Both the position numbers and the translations under genes were made by a program. From contig UYJD01000011.1 of the NCBI GenBank assembly GCA_900618795.1, positions 520,963-572,010 on the forward strand: a DNA stretch of 51,048 nt, given 5' to 3'. Positions 22,781 through 31,867 of the stretch are shown one piece after another. The DNA comes from Cyanodermella asteris (lineage: Eukaryota; Ascomycota; Lecanoromycetes; Ostropales; Stictidaceae). Numbering within the stretch: position 1 is the first letter of the stretch; every line of letters starts with the position of its first letter. The notes beneath the pieces were generated by a model that had not been told where the DNA came from, searched no databases, and saw nothing but the letters and a program-made list of their open reading frames with translations.

Positions 22781-24025
22781 CACGGGAGTCGAAGATTCGC
22801 TATAGATGCCTCGCCATCTGATCGCGAACTTTCGCAACACAAGTGGTATGACTCGGAGTAAATATAGCTACTGAGCATCAGGGAAACCTGTGTCGCGTGA
22901 AGAAAGGCACGCAGTGGCCCAACTCGGACCAGTCTGATGGTAAAGTAGTTCGATCCCAGAAATAATGAATGCTTCGAATTGACACAGATCTATTTCGCCA
23001 CGACTAGGCACGGGATTGCGTAAGCTCATTGCAGAAGGTTTGCAAGAGCATTGGATGTCGATTCAGCCTTTGAACCAGGTCAAATCACGTATTCTTTGAT
23101 TATTGCTGTTGACGGAAAGGCTGAAGCACCAAGCGAGCCAGGTGATGATGAGATCATTGGAATTATACCCCGGATCTTCGTTTAAGCATTTCTGGGTACG
23201 TCTAGTAGGCATTTAATCGGGATCAAGGTCCCAAGTGTTGCATTGCGTGGCTAACTTATTACAATCTGGACGTCAGCGCGTTCGCTCGGCACGTGCTCGG
23301 ATTTCAGATTATGTAATGCACATTTCGGGATCCAACATCCATCGAGCTCGTTGAGCCCCAAATCATACCTATCGCACCAATTTTAAGACGCTCCCGGACG
23401 TGGGACAACAAATGACGGACTCGTCATCTTCGATCCTGCGCCAGAGGCAGAGCAATCGTTGCGTGCAGGTACGCAGTGCTTGAGGTTACGAAATCTTGCG
23501 CAATCGACCGGGAACGATGTTGCACCTGACGGCGCATGCTGCACTTCGTTGACCGAGTACTACTCCGACTCAAATGTCAGATATCGGACGCAACTATCAT
23601 CCCAATAGTGCGGCGGGCGCAAAGTTCTAAGACTCCATTCATCTGTAATACCGCGCCTGTGAGTCAAGGCCACAAGTCTAATGTCTGACAAGAGGAACAA
23701 TGCCGCTGCGATCCTTCACGATCTTGACTCCGCCGCTGCTAAACCATTGTCCAGGGTTCACCAGAGCAGCTCGGCCAAAATGACGTCCAGAGTCACACGT
23801 TTGGAGGAGGTGGAAGAAGGCTCGCCCGGATGCATTGGACGGTTCTTGACTATATCTTTACCCCAGGGTTCCCCTGTCATAAGTCCTCATCTCAACCACG
23901 CAGCCCTGCTACGCAAACCATTACTGAACCACGATCAAGATCACTGACACAGATTCGACTCGAAAACTTGTGGCGACATAACAAAAAAGGTACACATACT
24001 CACTCCGGCATCGTCGCACACCAGC
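22781..24025. other. Intergenic, no firm gene
   Basis: About 1.2 kb. A frame at 23681-23947 begins with an ATG (MSDKRNN), similar to the start MSDQRPP of the next gene, but shows no further similarity that I can see. It is not called. Confidence 0.4.
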
Positions 24026-24644
24026 ATGTCCGATCAAAGACCGCCAGCAGCAAAGGCCCAGAATCTTACCATGATGCACATTGTGGCCAAGGATCGTATG
24101 GCCATGAATCTCGTGCAAGCCATAGGCGGGCTCTGTCTCTATTTCGTGCTGCGACAAGTGGGACTCACTCCTGACTGGATCGATGAGATCATATTCAAGT
24201 TGTTTCCAATCGGCGTGGCGGCCTACACTGTCCCGGTCCTCTTCATGAAGCCGGCGTATGAATATCATGATCAAGACTTTGCTACGGTCCTTCCATATGC
24301 GCACAGCGCTGGTGTCAGCGCTCAAGGTGGCCAGATCCCGGGTCGATCCGCAGCTTTGCCAGAGCTGTCGTCTGCAGACGTCGAAGAGCTTAATGGAGAA
24401 CTCAAAGAGGAAGAACAAGCTGACCATCTCACATACTTTAAGATGCTGGGAAAAAAATTACCGTGCCCAAAATATCAAGGCCAAGGCCAACACCGACAAG
24501 ATCGCGGACCAGGAGGCTGAGATCTCCCGCTTGACGACAGCTCTCGACAAAGTCAAAGCAGAGCGGACCCTGCTGCAGGAACAACTCAACAATCACCTCT
24601 CACAGTCGTGGATTCAAATTGATCCACCCCAACGCCAAATATGA
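24026..24644 (+). pseudogene. Small membrane-anchored coiled-coil protein, frame change at an A7 run
   Basis: From the ATG at 24026 the frame encodes MSDQRPPAAKAQNL, a hydrophobic segment (LVQAIGGLCLYFVL) and a second one (IIFKLFPIGVAAYTVPVLFM), then a charged stretch (VEELNGELKEEEQAD). At a run of seven A (24451-24457) coding character passes to another frame, which gives YRAQNIKAKANTDKIADQEA and a clear heptad pattern (ISRLTTALDKVKAERTLLQE), stopping at 24644. One base fewer in the A run would join the two. It has the same plan as the next gene: membrane segments first, coiled coil after. It may be a degenerate relative, an active gene with a sequencing error in the homopolymer, or one using slippage; the sequence cannot decide. 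Function unknown. Confidence 0.5.
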
Positions 24645-25521
24645 AGCAAGCTCGGGAGATGAACATAGATTGTGTGAAGGGAACATCGCAGGAGTGTCTT
24701 AGCTCTGGGAAAGCTGAGAGCGGCATTTTTCTACCCATGAATCGAAGGAAAACATGGACGAGCTCGTGCGCAGCGAAAACCGCCATGGCTGAGGCTACCA
24801 GGTCTCCGCAAGACATGGACGCTTCACCGAGGATTCGGAGACTTCGTCACCGGCCTTCAAATCCATCAAATCCAGGGTGCAGTGGTTAGGATACTGGAGT
24901 CAATATCAGGTTGGTTGGTCTAGTCTCTGTAACGAAATCCACCAGCGATGCTTATCATGTATGAGTTCTTCCAAGTACCATCTGTCTTTGATTTAGGTGC
25001 TGAACCATGGAACGTTGTATTATGCTTTGCAATCATGTCTGTACTGGACACCATGTCGTCCTCGCCCCCGTAGTCACCCAGAGTCGGGACACCCTTCCTC
25101 ACACAGTCATCGGCAAGGCATGCAGATACGCGTGCCGTGTGAATGAGATCGAAGCTCGGACCGTGCTCCTTTCGAGAGTCATACGCTGCACTCAACTCGG
25201 CAATTGTGCGCTGCAAGCTGAGACGTGGTCCTACTGGCTGGTCTGATGGGTGCTTCGGGAATACTGCTTCACCTTGCGCTTCACTGCCGCTATCGCTCAC
25301 GCCCCGCCTCGGAACACACGGCTATAAATATCTGCAGCTGTTTATCATTCTGCCTTTCTTTGACATCGGTCAGCTCTCAGAAAACACGCCCAAGTCTACA
25401 AGATCACCAGATAATTTTCTCGCTGCCGCTTCCACGAACCGCGACAAGGTGAAGATCACTAACACTCTATCAAGTTCGCACTGCAAGCCATCTAGCTAAC
25501 TAGTGCAACAGATTTGTCAAG
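24645..25521. other. Spacer and promoter of the coiled-coil gene
   Basis: Between two same-strand coiled-coil genes. It contains a TATA box near 25323. A possible 5'-leader intron acceptor (GCTAACTAGTGCAACAG) ends near 25511. Confidence 0.45.
25323..25330 (+). promoter_or_regulatory. TATA box of the coiled-coil gene
   Basis: TATAAATA lies about 195 nt upstream of the ATG at 25522, in a GC-richer setting. The distance implies a leader of roughly 150 nt, possibly shortened by a leader intron. Confidence 0.5.
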
Positions 25522-27522
25522 ATGTTCTCTTTCACCGCTCTCATACAACGATTCTTCCTGCTCCTGGCATTGACTTCGGTAGCCGCAATCATTATTTGGT
25601 GGGACTTTATCTTCCAATGCCATGGACCCGACCTCGTCGCGTCGCCCATTGAGATATTTACAACAGTCCATGTCCCCGAGCCTGTACCTGAAGTTATTCC
25701 CCCATCTTACTTGGAAGTATTCCTGTCTCAAACAGGGGCACTACCATTACTGGCAGGTTTGATAGTAGCCTGGGACTGGATCTGCGCGCTATGGCGGTCG
25801 CTCACAGCTGTCTTCACTGGCCCCGGTTTTGACAACACCCAACATCTCTCACAAGTCTCTCCGCCTCTCGCGGAAAGCAGCGCCAACATGTGGCTCGGAC
25901 TTGTCGTCTGTGCCATGATTTTCTCGCAGGTATTGATCCTCTATGCAATGTGGCATCTTATGGTCAAAGTTAGCGTGTTGGAAGCCTACAGTGCCAATAA
26001 CAACGACGCCAACAACGCTTCCGACGCCAACAACGACCATCCCTCCAGCGACCTCAGCGCAACTGTCCCCGTTTCGAGAGAATGCGTAATCCACGCAACG
26101 GTCCCTGATGAAAAAGAGGCCGAACCAGCTGGCTCAGCTCAAGACCGGCCCCAAGCTCAAGAGGACCTGACGAGAGCTCTCACAATCTACAACCCCTTTG
26201 TCGTGCTTCTCCGAGCACGGCATGCTGTCGAAGTGGAGCTGCAGGCAAGGTTCGAGAGATCCGACGGGCTATGGCAGCGCCTCCACAAGCTGTATTGGAA
26301 GGATCTTTCGGCTCTCAAGCGAAAATGCCAGAAGGTCCAGGTCCACCATGAGAGAGAAGCTCGCGCACTCAAGACCAGGAACCGCGGGCTCAAGACCAAC
26401 TATAGACAGACGAAGCGCGAGTCGGTGGAGTCAAATCAGCAGCGGCAGACACTGAGCACACAGCTGAAACATGTGCAAGCTGAGCTCAACAAGAAGAAGG
26501 GAGAGCTCGCAGAGGCGAATGACAAGCTCAATGATGAGCGCGAGAAGGTCAAGACGGAAAGAGAGGGCCGAGAGAGGGCCGAGAGGATTTGCAACAACCT
26601 CCATTCTTGGTATGGGAAGAAAATTCGCCTGCTCGAGGGCTACTGTGATTGGTTTGCAAACGCCTTGAAGCAGACGAACGACAAGCTGGCCAACTCATCT
26701 TGGAAGCCATTGATTCTGCAAGCCAAGCTGACCAACGAGCAAACCGAGCTCGAAGTGGAGAAGGCTATTTCCAGCAAAGCGACCGAGGCCCTAAAGAACA
26801 AGGAAGACGAGCTCCACCTGGAGCAGGCTACATCCAGCAGTGCTGCCACGGAGCTAATAATCAAGCAAGGCGAGCTCGATGATGAAAAAGCCGGTTCCAT
26901 CGAAGCTGCCGCTAAAGCTGCCGATGACCTGAAGACCAAACAGAGGGAACTCGATGAGGTGAAAGCTGCTTCCAACAGAGCTGCTACCAGAGCTGCTAGT
27001 GACCTGAGGGCCAAACAAAGGACGCTCAGCAGGGAGAAGACTGCCTCCGCTAAAGCTATCGAGGAGCTCAATGCTGCGTGCCAGGAGCTAAAGGAGGAGA
27101 ACAAGGCCCTGAAGGAAGCTAAGAAAAGTGTCAAGAGTTCTGGTTGGGATATTTGGATGGAAGAAAGAGATGATGTGGTGGTCCTGAAAAGTTCTTTGAA
27201 GGCCGAGAAGGAGACTCTGGTGACCGTGCGCACGCAGCTTGAGTCCGAAGAAGAGGCTCGGAAAAAAGCTGAGGAAGACTTGAGGCAGATGACCGAAGAC
27301 CGCGACACCGAGAGGGCAGCAAAAGAATCAGCTGTCAGACGAGCGAAAAGGCAGCGCAAGTGGGTTCAAGAGCAAGAGACTACGGTGCGCAATCAGAATT
27401 CAAGAATCGTCGAACTTGAAGAAACAAGTTCCCATCTCGACGCATGGAAGGCATATGGCCACAGGAAAAGGGAAGAGTTGCAGAGGTATAAGAAGCTTCG
27501 TGGCGAGCTACCTGCATGTTAA
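25522..27522 (+). CDS. Membrane-anchored long coiled-coil protein
   Basis: A single 666-residue frame from the ATG at 25522. Three hydrophobic segments lie at about residues 9-27 (FFLLLALTSVAAIIIW), 72-90 (ALPLLAGLIVAWDWICALW) and 121-148 (MWLGLVVCAMIFSQVLILYA). A polar Asn/Asp-rich linker (NNNDANNASDANND) follows, and from about residue 240 to the end the sequence is an almost unbroken charged heptad coiled coil. Residues near 406-518 hold five head-to-tail repeats of 21 or 25 residues. I know no named family with this plan. It could tether something to a membrane or organise one, by analogy with golgins and ER coiled-coil proteins, but that is inference. It has no catalytic motif. The uninterrupted 2-kb frame and the TATA box argue that it is expressed. 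Confidence 0.8.
   Translation: MFSFTALIQRFFLLLALTSVAAIIIWWDFIFQCHGPDLVASPIEIFTTVHVPEPVPEVIPPSYLEVFLSQTGALPLLAGLIVAWDWICALWRSLTAVFTGPGFDNTQHLSQVSPPLAESSANMWLGLVVCAMIFSQVLILYAMWHLMVKVSVLEAYSANNNDANNASDANNDHPSSDLSATVPVSRECVIHATVPDEKEAEPAGSAQDRPQAQEDLTRALTIYNPFVVLLRARHAVEVELQARFERSDGLWQRLHKLYWKDLSALKRKCQKVQVHHEREARALKTRNRGLKTNYRQTKRESVESNQQRQTLSTQLKHVQAELNKKKGELAEANDKLNDEREKVKTEREGRERAERICNNLHSWYGKKIRLLEGYCDWFANALKQTNDKLANSSWKPLILQAKLTNEQTELEVEKAISSKATEALKNKEDELHLEQATSSSAATELIIKQGELDDEKAGSIEAAAKAADDLKTKQRELDEVKAASNRAATRAASDLRAKQRTLSREKTASAKAIEELNAACQELKEENKALKEAKKSVKSSGWDIWMEERDDVVVLKSSLKAEKETLVTVRTQLESEEEARKKAEEDLRQMTEDRDTERAAKESAVRRAKRQRKWVQEQETTVRNQNSRIVELEETSSHLDAWKAYGHRKREELQRYKKLRGELPAC
26737..27075 (+). 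repeat. Five tandem 21/25-residue heptad repeats inside the coiled-coil gene
   Basis: Units in order have 21, 21, 25, 25 and 21 residues. They start EQTELEVEKAISSKA, KEDELHLEQATSSSA, KQGELDDEKAGSIEA, KQRELDEVKAASNRA and KQRTLSREKTASAKA. The consensus is K(Q/E)xELxxEKAxSxxA. The 4-residue difference comes from an extra AAxx in units three and four. Confidence 0.75.
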
Positions 27523-28359
27523 AAGAGCCATAAGTTGAGCACGGCATCGGTGCAGTCAACTCTTGGCTCTCGATCTCCAAAAGAGGCCTCCATTCTTCCG
27601 TCGACTCATTTGCCGGCCCGAAATCGCCGATGTTGCCTCGAATGGCCAGGTCTCCAAGAACGAATGGATACAACCGCTCCCAGGCTAATACTGCTTCTGC
27701 CGACATGAGATATGGCCACAACAACGTCGATGTTCAAGCTGGCCCATGAGGATCATTCGATGGTGGAGATGCAGCTGCATTCTCAAAACACCAAAGATGA
27801 TCTGGCACATGGAAGCTGCGCAAGTGGAGAAAAGGCATTAATGGTGGAGATGCAGCTGCATTTTCGGAACACCAAAGATGATCTGACCCATGATAATAAC
27901 GCAGTGTAATTGATTGCAAGGATTTTTGACAATGTGGCATCGGGATGTCGTGAAGGATCACATGTAAACAGAGCAGTTAGATCCCGTTCTCATCAGCGAT
28001 AAGCTCTTAGACACAAAATTCCATTCCAGCTTCTTCTTCATCGTCGAGTCATGCGGGTACCCTGATGTAACCGATAAATGGCGCTTTGCGGATTGAATAT
28101 GTAGTCGGCACACTCTTCCCAGGAACACCTTGTGCTGTTACCTGTTTGCAACCGTGTAACACGAACCGAAAACCCGACGATGGGCCACATGTCCCGCAAA
28201 ACGAGGCCCTTGGACTGATTGGTTGAATTCGCTTTGGCGGGATCAAATACACGGTACTAATTTGCATTGATGGACACTCATGCTGAGAGCGATATTTATC
28301 GCCACGGGGCGAGCAGCACTTTCTCTCTTCTTACAGCAACAACTCCAAGAGAGATCGCA
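27523..28359. other. Spacer with a short tandem duplication
   Basis: Between the coiled-coil gene and the chimeric F-box gene. It contains the duplicated element at 27760-27892 and no confirmed gene. Confidence 0.45.
27760..27892 (+). repeat. Two copies of a 52-bp segment, period 81 bp
   Basis: Copy 1 (27760-27811) and copy 2 (27841-27892) differ at 5 of 52 positions. The period of 81 nt is exactly 27 codons. A small frame (27712-27909, 65 residues, ATG start) reads through both and repeats MVEMQLHxxNTKDDLxH. Because length and frame are kept, the duplication may lie in a tiny gene or a 3' exon; no other evidence for a gene exists. Confidence 0.7.
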
Positions 28360-30599
28360 ATGTCGACCCATGATCTCGTCCACCAAAGTGCAGTTCCGTC
28401 CAATACACAAGCAAGTCCAATCGCCCAACTGCCCGAAGAATTACTTGTGCAGATCGGATCGGCAACAAGAAATCTGGAATGAACATGTCCGCGACTCAAA
28501 TCAGCCGTGGAGTGCTTTGCAAGCGGCGGGCCATGTATGTGCTCAGCGTCGACGGCCCGCGATTGCCTTCAGCACGACATTACGCAAACTGGCGCTGAAG
28601 CTGCACTCCTCGCCACACTGAGAATGTCCGCGGTCAACAAGCAAAGGCGTCGTATCTTCAGACCCATGTTCTGGGAGAGCACCACGTTCATGACAGCCCG
28701 GGTACCTGCACCAAGACATCCACCACGCCGGACCAAGCATTTGAGTGCCATCCGCTCTTCGAAGGTGGCACAGAATCCTATGCATTGCGTCGCAAGCGTC
28801 TTCCACGGTCCTGTGGGCAACTCATTCAGCGCCTGCAGCTGCCGTGTACTGACACGAAATTTCTCGGCTTTTGGTCGGAAAGAGCTTTTAGGAAAGATGA
28901 ACGGACTCATCTTCAGTCACTGATGTTTTTGACAGTGCATTACAGAGATCTGGTACCTGTAGGCGATCACGATGAACGTGTTAACGTTGGTTTTGCATGG
29001 GTCTTCATGTCAGATGAGTTGGTTGCCAGAAGGCTGTGGGAGCATCAGTTGGAAGACTTACCCCGGCTGAAAGAGGTTAGCATTGTGAGGCTAGGGGTCC
29101 AAAGCCATCAGGCACATGTTCGTTCTACACTGACTTGCCACGTCTGGAAAGACGGGACCATTGGGGATGGTGTTATTGTTTCCTACGAGGAAACCCAACG
29201 GCTCCTGCGAGAAAACGATGAGGAGTCCAGGAAGTTGATCGCAAGTATAATCGCTAAAAGGAATGCCGATGCCACAAGAGCGATCAATATCGGCTATCTA
29301 GTCGCCGAATATCACAGGACTTGTTTGGTCGATAAATGGTTCTTCGGGATAGAGCGTCCATGGAATGTTAAGACGTTTTTGCAAGGGCGAAATTCATCCA
29401 GCGTTGAACGGCTGAAACCCAGTGGCAGCTCGATCTCATCAGGATTCAAGCGAAGCAGATATGTCTCAGTCAATACCTCCGGATTTTCCTCGATATTCGG
29501 GGATGCCGTGCAAAAGCCAGCATATGGTACAAGCTCAACAAGCCATACCGCTGCCTACGGAGAAGTAAGGCCAAGTCGTTCCGGGAAGCAATACAATGCC
29601 GCGACATCAGGCGCCTCTGCAGGAGCGCAGCTTCGTTCACGGACTCATTCACTGGACTTGATCGATGATGCAGTGGAAAACATAACCGAGACCGAAGAAT
29701 GTGCCTTGTACAGGTCAAGCAACCGTACAGCTGAGCGCGAGGAGGTTGCAGCGAATGATGATGTTCCGCAGGCAGAAGAATCGGGAATGAATTGGAAGTC
29801 TACCGACTCCACAGAGCAACCCAGCTTCGCTGAGAACGCGAGTATTGCGAGATTGGACAAGATCAGCCAGACAGACAATTTGGAAAAACGCTGGTTCTCT
29901 TACGACTTCGAAAAGCAAGGCAGCATTCTCGAGGAAAGTGACTTCTCCGCGAACAACAATGTTGCCCAACCGAACAATCTTGAGAAACGCTGGGCTTTGT
30001 ATGATTATGGAACCGAAGATGACGCCAGCGATTGGACGGATTGCTCTGACGAAGCTTGCACACCAAGATACGCTCGCTCCTCGGAAGACAACCACGTGTC
30101 TACGGGTGACGAGTCACAAAATGGGGACAAGGCCGCAAACATGCCGTCAGCCGAGAAGCACGCCGAATGGATACGTCTCGCACGAGAACATCTTGAAAAG
30201 GACAAATTGGCCAACGAATGTGTTGCAAAGGAGCATCTCACCAACGAGCTGAAGACATGGAAGCAGCTACGAGCAAAGGATCAGGCCGAAAGGGACGACA
30301 TCGCAAGAAGAAATGCGAAGTGGCTGCGTCTCGCAAAAATTCAACTTGCGCGAGATAGAGCAGCTCGTGGGCGTCTCGCAAAGCAGTCTCGATATCCTGC
30401 ACCTGCCAGCGTAGGAGAGGACTTCGAGGCGTGGTGCATTTGTCACTTCGACCTCGAGCGAGGATTTGCGAAGACCCTCGATTGCTGCGTTCACCTGTGC
30501 AGCCTCGTGCGAAACTTTGTGATGTCGTTTTTGCTGCACGAGGCAGTCATGGGTTTTTGCATGGGCCTTCTTGTGCTGGTTTCGTCCAGTGGTGATTGA
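28360..30599 (+). pseudogene. F-box gene fused to a coiled-coil, tail-anchored extension; damaged in the F-box part
   Basis: The ATG at 28360 (MSTHDLVHQS) leads to the core AQLPEELLVQIG, then a TGA at 28480-28482. The frame continues with LLATLRMSAVNKQRRRIFRP and MFWESTTF. Near 28680-28710 homology passes to another frame (GTCTKTSTTP, CGQLIQRLQLPC, LEDLPRLKEVSIVRLG), which stays open for over 600 codons. The family end ASIIAKRN is not the C-terminus here. About 440 further residues follow: a Ser-rich region, two NLEKRW motifs 33 residues apart, a charged coiled coil (AEWIRLAREHLEKDKL, AKWLRLAKIQLARDRAARGR), and a hydrophobic end (FVMSFLLHEAVMGFCMGLLV) five to eight residues from the stop. The long open tail suggests that it is or was recently translated; its own start might lie downstream of the F-box damage. 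Confidence 0.55.
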
Positions 30600-31867
30600 G
30601 CGTCCCAGCGTAGCTCGCCTGTTCTCGGCGTCGTCCAGTGACGGTATTGTCTTTGTTGGGTTCGAGCCATGGAATGAGGGAGCGGTCTGATAGAACGAGC
30701 AGAGACAAGTAGGAACAAGCTAGCTACTTCGAGAAATTCATGCCATGGGCCCATATCCGCATTTGACGTTCGTGCTCAATCGTGATCAGACAAGGGTGAT
30801 GTCGTTGTTCAGAATCCTCGAACCTCGCTGTCGCTGTATGCGTATATAGGAGGAACAGTCGGACGCGCGGAGGCTACTAAACGAGCGATTTGGGTTGAAG
30901 CGCCAGGCGTATTGTAGTCGACACCGGAATTGAGTAGCCATCTTGAGTATCTGATGCTCTTAGAGAAGCAGCGACACTGTCAAGTTGATTGACGTCTTCG
31001 TACTGCGTGATATCCATGAAAAATCCATGAAGGACTGGTTCACCGACAACAATGCTTTCCCCCTTGATGCTTACTCTTCGATTGCGTGCTCAGAGCAGCC
31101 AGGGTCCCACCGTCCCAGTCAAGCTAAGCACGAACACCGGCGGCGGCGTCGCCAACGAACGGCACAACGGCCCATCGTCGGCGACCGGGAGGCGGCTGAT
31201 ATCAATGTAACGGTGGGAACTTGGCGAGAGGAGAAGTCCCAGAACGCGCTTTGGTACGTTGGTACGACGATAAACCATCTTCGTCAATCAGGGCCGAAGG
31301 ATGCGAGTGGAGAAGTCGAAGGCCGTTATCGCGCCCAGGTGAGCTTCATCTCCGCCTGTTGTTTCCACCACCATGAACACCGCCTTCTGGAAGGTCGTTG
31401 GATGTGTTGCACCACCAGCGCCACCCTTCTACTCAACTCCTTCTTCGGGGCAAGTCAGCGGCCCTGTTGGCGCTATTCAGCGCGCTTCAGGAACGCCCTG
31501 TGCGTCGTGGCCAATCGAAGGTTCGTACCGGGACGCTTGACCCAGAGTTGACTGGACTCTGCGACCACCCCGACTCGGGCAACCGTGTTGTTAAAGTGCG
31601 ACCCCTCTTGGATCGTGAACACTGAATAGCTTGTTTAACCTTTGTATCGTATTGCACCAATGATCTTGGCTGCACGATGGGCACTAGCCGACTCGGAGGG
31701 AGCTACAGCTCGCGTCCTACCTTATTCCAAGCTGTCGTCCCCCAGCTATAAAGCTACCGCCGATCTCTCTTTGTTGACTTTCGTCCCACCCCTCTCGTCT
31801 TTCTCGTTTCTCGATTGTGTTTTCTCTGAGGGTCGATTGCTTTGGTTGAAACCGAGCAATAGTCGAG
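30600..31867. other. Intergenic; promoter of the sedolisin gene
   Basis: No gene called. The last 120 nt hold a TATA box and a pyrimidine-rich leader (CCCACCCCTCTCGTCTTTCT). Confidence 0.5.
31747..31752 (+). promoter_or_regulatory. TATA box of the sedolisin gene
   Basis: TATAAA lies 121 nt upstream of the ATG at 31868 and is followed by a CT-rich leader. The arrangement is typical of strongly regulated fungal secreted-protease genes. Confidence 0.6.

Noticed and set aside
26640-27359. A 239-codon minus-strand frame, rich in Ser and Leu
   Set aside because: Shadow of the coiled-coil gene; its low complexity mirrors the GAG/AAG codons of the other strand.
29877-29993. A ribosomally made, Kex2-processed peptide precursor
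   Set aside because: Only two KR repeats, no signal peptide, and they sit in a linker of a large intracellular-type protein.
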